Shown here in pieces: positions 9,728 to 18,260 of a stretch of DNA of 63,550 bases. The notes beneath the pieces were generated by a model, which was not told where the DNA came from, did not search any database, and saw nothing but the letters and a program-made list of their open reading frames with translations. Origin of the DNA: an uncultured Prevotella sp. (GTDB taxonomy: Bacteria; Bacteroidota; Bacteroidia; Bacteroidales; Bacteroidaceae); contig CAJKDU010000010.1 of the NCBI GenBank assembly GCA_905198745.1, positions 1-63,550 of the forward strand, given 5' to 3'. Both the position numbers and the translations under genes were made by a program. Positions within the stretch are counted from its first letter, which is position 1. Each line of letters starts with the position of its first letter.

Positions 9728-9901
9728 ATACAACTGGATGGACTATGAAAACAAACGCTCCCATCTTTTTCGTAGGATAGGGTTCTTTCTTTTTCTGCTT
9801 GTCCGAGATAGGGAGTGACAACAGACTTCGTAGCGTTTTGTTGGCCTGGACGTAATTCGCTTCCATACCTGATATTGTCCCAAATAGCCCGGTTGTGGCT
9901 T

Positions 9902-10243
9902 GTTAGTGTCAGGGTAATGATGTGTTAATGGCAGAGTAATGATGTGTTAATGACTGACTTGCACATGGTCCCACTGCCTGGGCACTCGTTGCCACGGCCG
10001 TGGGCAATGAGTGCCCAAACCAAGGGACAGATTTTGGGCATTCCTCTTGAAATTGACAAGTGGCTAATCAGTGATAGAAGTGAGGGATAATAACCCATCT
10101 ATCACGCATCTATCACTCTATGTATCTCACTCGCTTTCAATCAGATAATGTAAGGAATCGTGAAAAGTGATAGATAGTGGTGAAAAAACGAAAAACTTTT
10201 CCTGCGCGTGCGCGCGCGTAAGAAGCGACCATCAAACAAGGAG
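9902..10243 (+). repeat. Composite dispersed repeat, copy A (fullest copy)
   Basis: Modules in order: 22-bp degenerate units (9908-9929, 9930-9951, 9952-9973); a long hairpin (9979-10017); a block with GTGATAGA and then two inverted copies of the 9-bp site (atctatcac); a conserved segment with gtgatagatagtgg followed by an A-rich run and acttttcc; and an alternating purine/pyrimidine tract, tgcgcgtgcgcgcgcgta, at 10203-10220. The last shared bases are tcaaacaag at 10232-10240. Copies B (31825-31985), C (45561-45885) and D (58901-59175, minus) share this order. There is no coding potential. It lies between the divergent GH97 and GH127 genes. Confidence 0.88.
9979..10017. repeat. Long hairpin inside composite repeat A
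   Basis: A near-perfect inverted repeat whose arms are tgggcactcgttgccac and gtgggcaatgagtgccca, with one bulged base and one mismatch. A degraded form occurs in copy C (about 45650-45672). It has no T-run, so it is not a terminator. Confidence 0.75.
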
Positions 10244-10529
10244 AAGAGGGAACTTTGCCCGGTAATTGCCTGACTTACAGTCCGTTTTTTCATCACTCCA
10301 ACCGTTTCAGCTATAACGAGCACACCTGTACCCCTGATGAACATGAAATAGGTGTATGGCTTATGCCTTTGCCGGCAGAAATTGCTCTTAGCCGGTCAGC
10401 TTGTTGCATCAGCCCCCACAGACGGGAAATAGAAAGGAAAAACTACGTCCTGTTGAGCGCAAAAGTAGCTCAAAACAAAAAGCGTGGTCAAAAAATCAAA
10501 TATTAGGGTCTGAATGTTGGCTTTTGCTC
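10244..10529. other. Remaining spacer right of composite repeat A
   Basis: About 285 bp with no convincing gene. A reading frame of 83 codons (10255-10506) has no family resemblance. On the minus strand TACTTTTG at 10460-10467, with TTTG about 21 nt upstream, resembles a leftward promoter, but no clear product lies in front of it. Confidence 0.35.
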
Positions 10530-10537
10530 TATCTTTG
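10530..10537 (+). promoter_or_regulatory. -7 element of a short transcription unit
   Basis: TATCTTTG fits TAnnTTTG and would start transcription at about 10544, some 60 nt before a strong terminator and upstream of a separate promoter for the GH127 gene. Confidence 0.5.
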
Positions 10538-10543
10538 CAGCGT

Positions 10544-10633
10544 ACAAAACAAGACACATTAGATTTTTTCATTAGATAGGTTATACAGTTAGGTATTTAA
10601 GTCCCCGATGTTGTGAAACATCGGGGTTTTTAT
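10544..10633 (+). ncRNA. Candidate small RNA, about 90 nt
   Basis: The unit is bounded by a TAnnTTTG promoter (10530-10537) and an intrinsic terminator with a perfect 10-bp stem (ccccgatgtt / aacatcgggg, 10603-10626) followed by tttttattt. No reading frame of note lies inside. The next gene (10747) has its own -7 element at 10696, so this is more likely an independent small RNA than an attenuated leader, although some read-through into the GH127 gene is possible. Confidence 0.45.
10603..10633 (+). terminator. Intrinsic terminator of the candidate small RNA
   Basis: A perfect 10-bp GC-rich stem with loop gtga and a T-rich tail. It lies over 100 nt upstream of the GH127 gene and 3' of nothing except the proposed small RNA. 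Confidence 0.85.
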
Positions 10634-10695
10634 TTGCCTTGTTAAAAAAAAGATAAAAGTGTTGTAAGGATTACACCCAACTCACTTCTTTTCAC

Positions 10696-10703
10696 TAACT
10701 TTA
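10696..10703 (+). promoter_or_regulatory. -7 element for the GH127 gene
   Basis: TAACTTTA is one base off the consensus and lies 44 nt before the ATG at 10747. Confidence 0.45.
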
Positions 10704-10746
10704 CCGCACAATAACCATTTCTCTAACAATAATATATCATCTATTT

Positions 10747-12819
10747 ATGTTTAAAAGAACTTTTTCCGCAATGGTGCTTTCCCTGGCCGTGTTGTTGCCG
10801 GTGAAAGCACGGAAGACTGATGCCGTTGGCTACCCGTTCTATCAGGTGCCGTTTACCCAGGTAAAACTGTTGCCCAACTCCTTTTGGGGCAATAGGCTCA
10901 AGGCTGTTCATGAGGTAACCATCCCCTTGGCATTCAGCAAATGCGCGAGCGAGCATCGCTACAAGAATTTCGAGATGGCAGCCTATACGCTCCAGCATCC
11001 CGGACACAAGGGACTGTCGACTCCCGAATGGGACGTGTCGAAGTTCATGGGTTATTCGTTCGACGATACCGACGTGTATAAGACCATCGAAGGAGCCAGC
11101 TATATTCTCCAGACCTATCCCGACAAGCGACTGGCTGCCTATATAGACAGCGTGCTCGACATCGTGGCTGCGGCACAAGAGCCCGACGGCTATCTCTACA
11201 CGGCGCGCACCATCAATCCTGCCCATCCCCACAAGTGGGCAGGCAAGAAGCGTTGGGTCAACGAAGAGGCACTCAGTCATGAACTCTACAACCTGGGGCA
11301 TATGGTCGATGCTGCCTGCGCCCATGTGCACGCCACTGGCAGCCATAAGTTTCTCGACATTGCCGAGCGCTATGCCGACTGCGTGTGCCGTGAGGTAGGT
11401 CCCGGCAAGGGGCAGACAGCCGTGGTGCCCGGTCACCAGATTGCCGAGATGGCTTTGGCTCGACTTTATGCCATCAGCGGTGACAAGAAATACCTGGATG
11501 AAGCCAAGTGGTTGCTCGACTACCGCGGACACAACAAGTTACGCCGGGCCTATTCACAGAGCCATAAGCCTGTGACCGAGCAGGACGAGGCCGTGGGACA
11601 TGCCGTGCGTGCAGGCTACATGTATGCCGGTATGGCTGAGGTGGCGGCACTCACTCGTGACTCTGCCTACATCAAGGCGATAGACCGCATCTACGACAAC
11701 ATCGTCGGAAAGAAGTATTATCTCACGGGAGGTGTGGGTGCACGCCATTCAGGCGAAGCCTTCGGCAGCAACTATGAGTTGCCCAACATGACAGCCTACA
11801 ACGAGACCTGCGCAGCCATCTCCATGGTCTACCTCTTTGAACGCATGTTCCTTCTCCATGGCGAGAGCAAATATATAGACTGTCTGGAGCGCACCTTATA
11901 TAATGGTGTCATCTCTGGCATGAGCATGGATGGCGGCCGATTCTTCTATCCCAACCCCCTTTCAAGCGACGGAAAATACAAGTTCAATGCCGACGGCAAC
12001 ACCACACGCCAACCCTGGTTCGGCTGTGCCTGCTGTCCGAGCAACCTGTGCCGTTTCATTCCCTCCGTGCCCGGTTATCTCTATGGAGTGAAAGACAACA
12101 ACGTATATGTCAACCTCTTTGCCGCCAGCACTTCGACCGTGCAGGTCAACGGCAAGGATGTGACCCTTGAGCAAACCACCGAATATCCCTGGCAGGGCGA
12201 CATCACCCTGCGCGTGAAGCAGTGCAAGGCCAAGGGCACGAACCTCCTGGTGCGTGTGCCCGGATGGGTGAGAAACCAAGTGGTGCCGAGCGACCTCTAT
12301 GCCTACAGCGATACGCTCCGTCCCGCTTACTCCATAACGGTGAACGGGAAGACGGTGACTGCCGACCTGGAGAAAACCAATGGCTACGTGCCTGTGTGTG
12401 GCGTGAAGCGCGGCGATGTGGTGCGCATCCATTTTGACATGCCTGTGCGCACGGTTATTGCCAACTCCAAGGTGGCCGACGACTGCGGCAAGGTGGCTGT
12501 GGAGCGCGGTCCGCTGGTGTATTGTGCCGAGGCAGTCGACAATGGCGGGTCGCCCGTGCTGCGTGCCGTGGTCAACAAGCATCCCCAGTTCACCCTCGTG
12601 GACAACTACCAGGTGGCGAACACCGAGACCCAGGGAGCACCTGCCTTCGGTGTGAAAGCCATTGTCACCTCCGCCCAAGTGCTCGACGACAACCAGGATG
12701 GTGGAGTGCAGGTGAAACCACTTCACCTCACGCTCATACCCTACTACGCCTGGAATCACCGTGGAGCCAACCAGATGAATGTGTGGTTCGTGCAGAACCT
12801 GAAGATGCTCGACAAGTAA
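10747..12819 (+). CDS. GH127 beta-L-arabinofuranosidase
   Basis: 690 residues with a signal peptide (MFKRTFSAMVLSLAVLL). It matches the former DUF1680 family, now GH127, which removes beta-L-arabinofuranose. The catalytic set is visible: Glu353 and Cys355 in YNETCAA, and Cys429/Cys430 in GCACCPSN. In the characterised enzyme the equivalent residues hold zinc and provide the cysteine nucleophile. Other family motifs are YKTIEGASY, QEPDGYLYTA, the SHELYN and GHMVDAA region, and YYLTGGVGARH. It would trim arabinose side chains of pectic or arabinogalactan-type glycans, consistent with the enzymes upstream. It is a single-gene unit ended by the hairpin at 12892-12925. Confidence 0.94.
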   Translation: MFKRTFSAMVLSLAVLLPVKARKTDAVGYPFYQVPFTQVKLLPNSFWGNRLKAVHEVTIPLAFSKCASEHRYKNFEMAAYTLQHPGHKGLSTPEWDVSKFMGYSFDDTDVYKTIEGASYILQTYPDKRLAAYIDSVLDIVAAAQEPDGYLYTARTINPAHPHKWAGKKRWVNEEALSHELYNLGHMVDAACAHVHATGSHKFLDIAERYADCVCREVGPGKGQTAVVPGHQIAEMALARLYAISGDKKYLDEAKWLLDYRGHNKLRRAYSQSHKPVTEQDEAVGHAVRAGYMYAGMAEVAALTRDSAYIKAIDRIYDNIVGKKYYLTGGVGARHSGEAFGSNYELPNMTAYNETCAAISMVYLFERMFLLHGESKYIDCLERTLYNGVISGMSMDGGRFFYPNPLSSDGKYKFNADGNTTRQPWFGCACCPSNLCRFIPSVPGYLYGVKDNNVYVNLFAASTSTVQVNGKDVTLEQTTEYPWQGDITLRVKQCKAKGTNLLVRVPGWVRNQVVPSDLYAYSDTLRPAYSITVNGKTVTADLEKTNGYVPVCGVKRGDVVRIHFDMPVRTVIANSKVADDCGKVAVERGPLVYCAEAVDNGGSPVLRAVVNKHPQFTLVDNYQVANTETQGAPAFGVKAIVTSAQVLDDNQDGGVQVKPLHLTLIPYYAWNHRGANQMNVWFVQNLKMLDK

Positions 12820-12891
12820 CGCTTTCTGCTACCCGTTCGCGCGTTTTCAGTACGATATTTCCCCATATACCACAAACGTGGTATGCAATAT

Positions 12892-12925
12892 GCCCCAAGT
12901 ATGCGATTGCTTGGGGCTTTGTTTT
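12892..12925 (+). terminator. Terminator of GH127 gene, overlapping metY promoter
   Basis: The stem gccccaag / cttggggc is followed by tttgtttt. Its right arm and tail lie between the TTG (12907) and TAACTTTG (12930) boxes of the next promoter. A smaller hairpin (ataccac / gtggtat, 12867-12884) lies just upstream. Confidence 0.8.
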
Positions 12926-12937
12926 GCCCTAACTTTG
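12907..12937 (+). promoter_or_regulatory. Promoter of metY-cysK
   Basis: TTG at 12907-12909, a 20-nt gap, then TAACTTTG at 12930-12937: a good Bacteroidetes promoter. The leader to the ATG at 12995 is about 50 nt and A-rich. Confidence 0.65.
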
Positions 12938-12994
12938 CATCCGTAAACATAGAACAAAAAAAGAACCATCAATTAAAAGAAAGGAAAAAGAGTT

Positions 12995-14284
12995 ATGAGC
13001 AACAAGAAACTTCACTTCGAAACCCTTCAGCTCCATGTAGGACAGGAACATGCCGACCCCGCAACCGATGCCCGTGCGGTGCCTATCTATCAGACCACGT
13101 CCTATGTGTTCAGAAACTCGCAGCATGCCGCCGACCGTTTCGGCTTGCGTGACGCAGGCAATATCTACGGCCGTCTGACCAATTCCACGCAGGGCGTGTT
13201 TGAAGACCGTGTGGCTGCCCTTGAAGGCGGCGTGGCTGGTCTTGCCGTGGCGTCGGGTGCTGCAGCCGTTACCTATTCGTTGCAGAACATTTGCAAGGCT
13301 GGCGACCACATTGTGGCAGCCGACAACATGTATGGCGGCTCTTTCAACCTGATCACCCATACGCTCCATGACTTGGGCATAACGAACACGATAGTCAATG
13401 TGAACGACTTGGAAGCTCTCGAGGCAGCCATCCAACCCAACACCAAAGTGGTGTATGCAGAGACCTTCGGCAACCCCAATTCCGATGTTACCAACCTCGA
13501 GGCCGTGGCAGCCGTGGCGCATAAGCATAACATACCGTTCATCGTAGACAACACCTTCGGTACACCTTATCTGATTCGTCCTATCGAGCACGGAGCCGAT
13601 GTCGTGGTCCACTCTGCCACCAAGTTCATTGGCGGTCATGGTTCAAGCTTGGGTGGCGTCATAGTCGACGGCGGCACCTTCGACTGGAAGGCCAATGCCG
13701 ACAAGTTCCCGACGCTTGCCAAGCCAGACCCAAGCTATCATGGAGCAATCTTTGTCAACGTGGCAGGCGCTGCTGCCTTTGTGACCCGCATCCGTGCGGT
13801 GATACTGCGCGATACAGGTGCCACCATCTCGCCGTTCAATGCCTGGATACTGCTTCAGGGACTCGAGACGCTTTCACTGCGTGTGGAGCGCCATGTAGAG
13901 AATGCTCTCAAGGTGGTGGACTATCTGGCACACAACCCCAAGGTGGAGAAGGTGAACCATCCTTCATTGCCCGACCATCCCGACCACGAACTCTACAAGA
14001 AATACTTCCCCAACGGTGGCGGCAGCATCTTCACCTTTGAAATCAAGGGTGGCGAAGAAGCAGCGTGGAAGTTCATCGACTCGCTCCAGATATTCTCGCT
14101 TCTCGCCAACGTGGCCGACGTGAAGAGCCTGGTCATCCATCCTGCTACTACCACCCACTCGCAGATGAGTCCGGAGGAACTTGCGCAGCAGCATATCACT
14201 CCGTCGACTATCCGCCTGAGCATCGGCACAGAGCACATCGACGACATTATTGACGACTTGCAGCAGGCTTTCGACAAAATTTAA
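12995..14284 (+). CDS. metY: O-acetylhomoserine sulfhydrylase / Cys-Met metabolism PLP enzyme
   Basis: 429 residues, a cytoplasmic fold-type I PLP enzyme of the Cys/Met metabolism family. The Schiff-base lysine is Lys210 in SATKFIGGHG. Other signatures are YGRLTNSTQ, ASGAAAVTYSLQNI, ADNMYGGSFNL, AETFGNPNSDV and VDNTFGTPYL. The length and the TQLHVGQE-type start fit O-acetylhomoserine aminocarboxypropyltransferase, which makes homocysteine from acetylhomoserine and sulfide, better than cystathionine gamma-synthase at about 380 residues. It lies 22 nt upstream of cysK, so one transcript would supply both sulfide-assimilating enzymes. I see no S-box or SAM riboswitch in the short leader. Confidence 0.93.
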   Translation: MSNKKLHFETLQLHVGQEHADPATDARAVPIYQTTSYVFRNSQHAADRFGLRDAGNIYGRLTNSTQGVFEDRVAALEGGVAGLAVASGAAAVTYSLQNICKAGDHIVAADNMYGGSFNLITHTLHDLGITNTIVNVNDLEALEAAIQPNTKVVYAETFGNPNSDVTNLEAVAAVAHKHNIPFIVDNTFGTPYLIRPIEHGADVVVHSATKFIGGHGSSLGGVIVDGGTFDWKANADKFPTLAKPDPSYHGAIFVNVAGAAAFVTRIRAVILRDTGATISPFNAWILLQGLETLSLRVERHVENALKVVDYLAHNPKVEKVNHPSLPDHPDHELYKKYFPNGGGSIFTFEIKGGEEAAWKFIDSLQIFSLLANVADVKSLVIHPATTTHSQMSPEELAQQHITPSTIRLSIGTEHIDDIIDDLQQAFDKI

Positions 14285-14306
14285 AGCAACAGAAAGGAAC
14301 AAAACC

Positions 14307-15254
14307 ATGAGCAATATAGCTAAACGCCTCACCGATCTGATCGGCAACACACCCTTGCTCGAACTTAGAACCTTTTCTGCAGCACAAGGTCTCTTCACTC
14401 CTATCGTGGCGAAAGTGGAATATTTCAACCCCGGCGGCAGCGTCAAGGACCGCATTGCCCTTGCCATGATTGAGGACGCTGAACAGCGTGGCATCCTGAA
14501 GCCCGGCGCTACCATCATTGAGCCAACCAGCGGTAACACGGGCGTAGGTCTGGCTTTGGTGTCGGCTGTGAAGGGCTATAAGCTCATCCTGACCATGCCC
14601 GAGACCATGAGTGTGGAGCGCCGCAATCTTGTCAAGGCCTACGGCGCACGTGTGGAACTCACCGACGGCAAGGCAGGAATGGCGGGTGCCATCAAGGCTG
14701 CCGAGCAGTTGCGCGACAGCATACCCGGGGCTGTCATCCTGCAACAGTTCGAGAACCCTGCCAACCCTCGCCGACATTACGACACCACAGGACTGGAAAT
14801 ATGGAATCAGACCGATGGCCAGATAGACATCTTCGTGGCAGGCGTGGGTACTGGCGGTACCATTTCAGGCATCGGCAAACGGCTCAAGGAGAAGAATCCC
14901 GCCATCAAGATTGTGGCTGTGGAACCCGCTACGTCGCCCGTGCTCAACGGCGGAAAGAGCGGACCTCACAAGATTCAGGGCATCGGTGCCGGCTTTGTGC
15001 CTAAGACCTACGATGCTTCGGTCATCGACGAAGTGCTCGACATCGACAACGACGATGCCATCCGCACTGGTCGTCTGCTGGCGCAGCAGGAAGGACTCCT
15101 GGTGGGCATCTCTTCCGGAGCAGCCGCCTTTGCAGCCACTTTGCTCGCCAAGCGTCCTGAGAACAAGGGCAAGCGCATAGTGACCTTGCTCCCCGATACG
15201 GGCGAACGCTATCTGTCTACCGTGCTTTATGCCTTCGACGAATATCCGTTGTAG
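14307..15254 (+). CDS. cysK: Cysteine synthase A
   Basis: 315 residues from ATG 14307 (MSNIAKRLTDLIGNTPLLEL). The longer frame from 14250 overlaps metY and is rejected. This is a fold-type II PLP enzyme: Lys47 in NPGGSVKDR binds PLP, TSGNTGVGLA (near residue 74) holds the substrate carboxylate, and GTGGTISGIG binds the cofactor phosphate. It makes cysteine from O-acetylserine and sulfide. It is the second gene of the metY-cysK unit and ends before a 26-bp stem that also serves the convergent MaoC gene. Confidence 0.96.
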   Translation: MSNIAKRLTDLIGNTPLLELRTFSAAQGLFTPIVAKVEYFNPGGSVKDRIALAMIEDAEQRGILKPGATIIEPTSGNTGVGLALVSAVKGYKLILTMPETMSVERRNLVKAYGARVELTDGKAGMAGAIKAAEQLRDSIPGAVILQQFENPANPRRHYDTTGLEIWNQTDGQIDIFVAGVGTGGTISGIGKRLKEKNPAIKIVAVEPATSPVLNGGKSGPHKIQGIGAGFVPKTYDASVIDEVLDIDNDDAIRTGRLLAQQEGLLVGISSGAAAFAATLLAKRPENKGKRIVTLLPDTGERYLSTVLYAFDEYPL

Positions 15255-15275
15255 GAAGATAGAAACAAATATATA

Positions 15276-15334
15276 CTCCATAAGAAAAGGGTGTCATGGC
15301 AATCTTAATGCCTTGACACCCTTTTCTTATGGAG
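15276..15334. terminator. Long bidirectional terminator between cysK and the MaoC gene
   Basis: The two arms, 15276-15301 and 15309-15334, pair over 26 bp with at most one mismatch. One arm has an A-rich and the other a T-rich internal run (aagaaaaggg / cccttttctt), so it can act in both directions between convergent genes. Confidence 0.85.
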
Positions 15335-15351
15335 CATATCCGTGACGTGGA

Positions 15352-15816
15352 TTATTCAAAATAGTAGAGGAAGGTGGCCACACCGGTGAGAGCCTTCTTG
15401 GGCGAATCCTTGATTTCGATGGCAAACTTGATTTGTGCCTTGGTCACACCGCGCAGGTTCTCTATCGACTGCAGGTCTGCCACGAGTCGGATGCTTTCGC
15501 CCGACTTCACGGCCTGGCCGAACTTCATCTTGTCCATGCCGTAGTTAACCATCATCTTCAGGTTCTTCACCTCAATGATCTGGTTCCACAGATAGGGGAG
15601 CATGGACAGGGTGAGATAGCCGTGGGCGATGGTTGACTTGAAAGGACTCTCCACTGCGGCACGCTTAGGGTCTACGTGAATCCACTGGTGGTCGAGGGTA
15701 GCATCGGCAAACTGGCAGATGCGCTCCTGGCTGAGTTCCACATAGTCTGAAATACCGAGGTTCTTGCCGAGGTAGGCGGCAAACTCGTCGTAGTTGCTTA
15801 TCACTAACTTGCTCAT
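15352..15816 (-). CDS. MaoC-like (R)-specific enoyl-CoA hydratase
   Basis: 154 residues from the ATG at 15816 (MSKLVISNYDEF); the longer frame adds 14 lysine-rich residues that read as leader. Hot-dog fold hydratase of the MaoC/NodN group: the signature is FADATLDHQWIHVDPKRA, with the catalytic Asp and His in DHQWIH, then SPFKSTIAHGYLTLSMLP. It adds water to (R)-type enoyl-CoA or related thioesters. It is alone on the minus strand between cysK and the antiporter. The physiological substrate is not evident from context. Confidence 0.9.
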   Translation of the reverse strand: MSKLVISNYDEFAAYLGKNLGISDYVELSQERICQFADATLDHQWIHVDPKRAAVESPFKSTIAHGYLTLSMLPYLWNQIIEVKNLKMMVNYGMDKMKFGQAVKSGESIRLVADLQSIENLRGVTKAQIKFAIEIKDSPKKALTGVATFLYYFE

Positions 15817-15918
15817 TTCTTTCTTCTTTTTGTTCTGTTTGTAAATAATCGGGTGCAAAGGTACACATTTTCGCCGAAAGTGTGCAACCTTCCTGTCTTT
15901 TTCTTTCCTTTCCGCCGT

Positions 15919-18180
15919 CTACTGCACCTGCGCGAGGCGTTTGAGGTCTTCCTCTTCGCCTACCACCCATAGCACGTCGCCCCGTTGGAACTTGCGTGCG
16001 GGGTCTATCTGGCTCAAGTGCTCATGGCCTTCTTCCAGTCCTACAGCCATACATCCGAACCGGTCGCGTATGCCGCTTTCGCTGATGGTCTTGTCCACCA
16101 GTTCGCTGGAGCCCGAAATGACGATGTGGCTAAGCCGCATTTCGCGCTTTTCAATGTCGGTATCCTCTTGTTGGAGTTCCGAGGCGATGGCTTGTCCGAA
16201 GGAGGCAAGCTGGTCGTCGGTGCCGATAACCTGCAGTTTGTCGCCGGGAAACACGATGCTGCCGCCGTCGGGGATGTTGATGCGCTGGTGTCCGCGCAAG
16301 ATGCTGCTCACCATGACGCCGAACCGCTGGCGTAGTTCGAGCTGGCACAGCGTATTGCCAGCCCAACGTGAATCCTCGGGCAAGTCAAAGTCGGCTATGT
16401 GTACGTTGCGGTCGAGCAGCCTGCCTTCATAGAGCGGGCGCTTGCGGCCCAACACCTGCGCCTCGATATCGCGTGAACGGAGGTTCTGTATGAAGAGCCG
16501 TTCCAGTCGGATGCTCCGTCGCTTCAGTGAGCGTGAGAGCACCATGAGGGCAAGCAGTGCCACGGCTATGGATATGAGCAGTGCATCGGTGAAGCGTGTG
16601 AGATAGTTGCAAACGTAGAAGATGAAACCCGTGGCGAGGATGACGCGGGCGAGGATGGTGGACAGTAGCGGAAAGCGGTTGAGCCGGTTACTGGTCCAGA
16701 GAGCCTTGAACTCCTCACTGTGGTTCTTCTTCATCACCATGGCACGGAGGAAGGGCGATATGAACAGGACGGTGAGTGTGCCGCAAATGCCGTTCGCCCA
16801 CCAATGAAGTTCGGTTCCCATTACCCTGCGTATGAACGGGAGGAAGAACGAGAACATGAGCACAATGACCGCAGCGGAAAGGATGGAATAGACCACCACG
16901 TTGACAGCCATGGCGCGGAGCAAGTGGGGCCACAACAGCGATTCGCCTTCGTCTGTGCCACGGCTCTGTGCAGCATGGTTGAGCCGTCGCATCCATAACC
17001 GGGGCAGATGGCTTTCGAGCCTGTTGTAGGCAGGCGTGGCGAGTCGTATCATGTAGGGGGTGAGGAAGGTGGTAATGACCGACACGGCCACCACTACCGG
17101 ATAGAGAAAGTCGCCGATAACGCCCAGTGACAGGCCCAGTGAGGCGATGATGAACGAAAATTCTCCTATTTGCGCCATGGAGAAACCGCAGCGCATGGCC
17201 GACTTGAGCGACTGTCCGGCGAGCATAAAGCCGAACGTGCCGAACACCGACTGGCCTATCAGAATGGCTACCACGAGCGTGAGGATGGGCACGGCATAGT
17301 CTACCAATACCTTCGGGTCGACGAGCATGCCGACGGAAACGAAGAAGATGGCGCCGAATAGGTTCTTGACCGGTTCCACGAGCTTGATAATCTTGCGTGC
17401 CTCAATGGTTTCCGCCAAGATGCTGCCCATGATGAACGCACCGAACGCCGAGCTGAATCCCACCTGCGTGGAGAGCACTGCCATGAGGCAGCACAGGCCG
17501 AGCGAGACCACGAGCAGCACCTCGTCGTTGATGAGGCTCCTCACCGAGCGCAGAAGTAGTGGTATGGCGAAGATGCCTACCACGAACCATAGCACCAGGA
17601 AAAAGCCAATCTTCATCACCGAACCCAAGAGTGCGCCGCCGCCCATGCCGGAGCCTGAAGCCAGGGCAGAGAGCATCACCATCATCACGATGGCGAGTAT
17701 ATCTTCCAGGATGAGCACGCTCATCACCATCTGGGCAAACTGCTGTTGTCGCAGCCCCATGTCGGTGAAAGCCTTGTAGATGATGGTGGTGGAACTCATG
17801 GCGAGCATGCCGCCCAGGAATATGCAGTCCATGCGGCTCCACCCGAACAGGTGGCCTGCCACGATACCGGTGGCTGCCATGGCGAAGATGATGGTGCCGG
17901 TGGCGATAATGGGCGCGGCACCCATCTTGATAATCTTCTTGAAAGAGAAGTCAAGTCCCAGAGAGAAGAGCAGGAACATCACGCCGATGTCTGCCCAAGT
18001 GTGGATGTCGTGGTTGTCGATGACCGACATGATGTAGGGCATGTGGGGGGAAACAAGGAATCCTGCCACCACATAGCCGAGCACAAGCGGCTGCTTGAGT
18101 CGCTTGAAGACGAGGGTCACCGTGCCTGCCACGATGAGTATCAGGGCAAGGTCTTTGATGAGAGTGGGTAGTTCTGCCAT
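15919..18180 (-). CDS. Monovalent cation/proton antiporter (CPA2, KefB-like) with C-terminal RCK_C domains
   Basis: 753 residues, an integral inner-membrane protein. Residues 1-390 hold about 12 hydrophobic segments of the Na+/H+ exchanger type (QPLVLGYVVAGFLVSP, FLLFSLGLDFS, AMSSTTIIYKAF, VLILEDILAI with its conserved Asp). A further hydrophobic block (about 430-560) precedes two cytoplasmic TrkA_C/RCK_C domains (about 585-665 and 675-753; FPGDKLQVIGTDDQL and FQRGDVLWVVGEEEDL). It exchanges K+ or Na+ for protons, with ligand control by the C-terminal domains. There is no full TrkA_N nucleotide-binding domain, unlike KefB/KefC. It lies downstream of pepT across a hairpin. Confidence 0.88.
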   Translation of the reverse strand: MAELPTLIKDLALILIVAGTVTLVFKRLKQPLVLGYVVAGFLVSPHMPYIMSVIDNHDIHTWADIGVMFLLFSLGLDFSFKKIIKMGAAPIIATGTIIFAMAATGIVAGHLFGWSRMDCIFLGGMLAMSSTTIIYKAFTDMGLRQQQFAQMVMSVLILEDILAIVMMVMLSALASGSGMGGGALLGSVMKIGFFLVLWFVVGIFAIPLLLRSVRSLINDEVLLVVSLGLCCLMAVLSTQVGFSSAFGAFIMGSILAETIEARKIIKLVEPVKNLFGAIFFVSVGMLVDPKVLVDYAVPILTLVVAILIGQSVFGTFGFMLAGQSLKSAMRCGFSMAQIGEFSFIIASLGLSLGVIGDFLYPVVVAVSVITTFLTPYMIRLATPAYNRLESHLPRLWMRRLNHAAQSRGTDEGESLLWPHLLRAMAVNVVVYSILSAAVIVLMFSFFLPFIRRVMGTELHWWANGICGTLTVLFISPFLRAMVMKKNHSEEFKALWTSNRLNRFPLLSTILARVILATGFIFYVCNYLTRFTDALLISIAVALLALMVLSRSLKRRSIRLERLFIQNLRSRDIEAQVLGRKRPLYEGRLLDRNVHIADFDLPEDSRWAGNTLCQLELRQRFGVMVSSILRGHQRINIPDGGSIVFPGDKLQVIGTDDQLASFGQAIASELQQEDTDIEKREMRLSHIVISGSSELVDKTISESGIRDRFGCMAVGLEEGHEHLSQIDPARKFQRGDVLWVVGEEEDLKRLAQVQ

Positions 18181-18201
18181 ATAGTTGTCCTTTTAAAGCA
18201 A

Positions 18202-18247
18202 ACGAGTAGACAAATCTTTTCATCCTTGTCTACTCGTCAGCACGTTG
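18202..18247 (-). terminator. Hairpin after pepT
   Basis: The 12-bp stem acgagtagacaa / ttgtctactcgt is followed on the minus strand by a T-rich tail (ttgctttt). It separates pepT from the antiporter gene. Confidence 0.7.
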
Positions 18248-18260
18248 TTTCATATCATTT

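Noticed and set aside
10244..10529. A riboswitch in the minus-strand sequence with ggggctgatg
   Set aside because: I could not match TPP, cobalamin or SAM consensus positions beyond a few bases, and no gene follows on that strand at a sensible distance.
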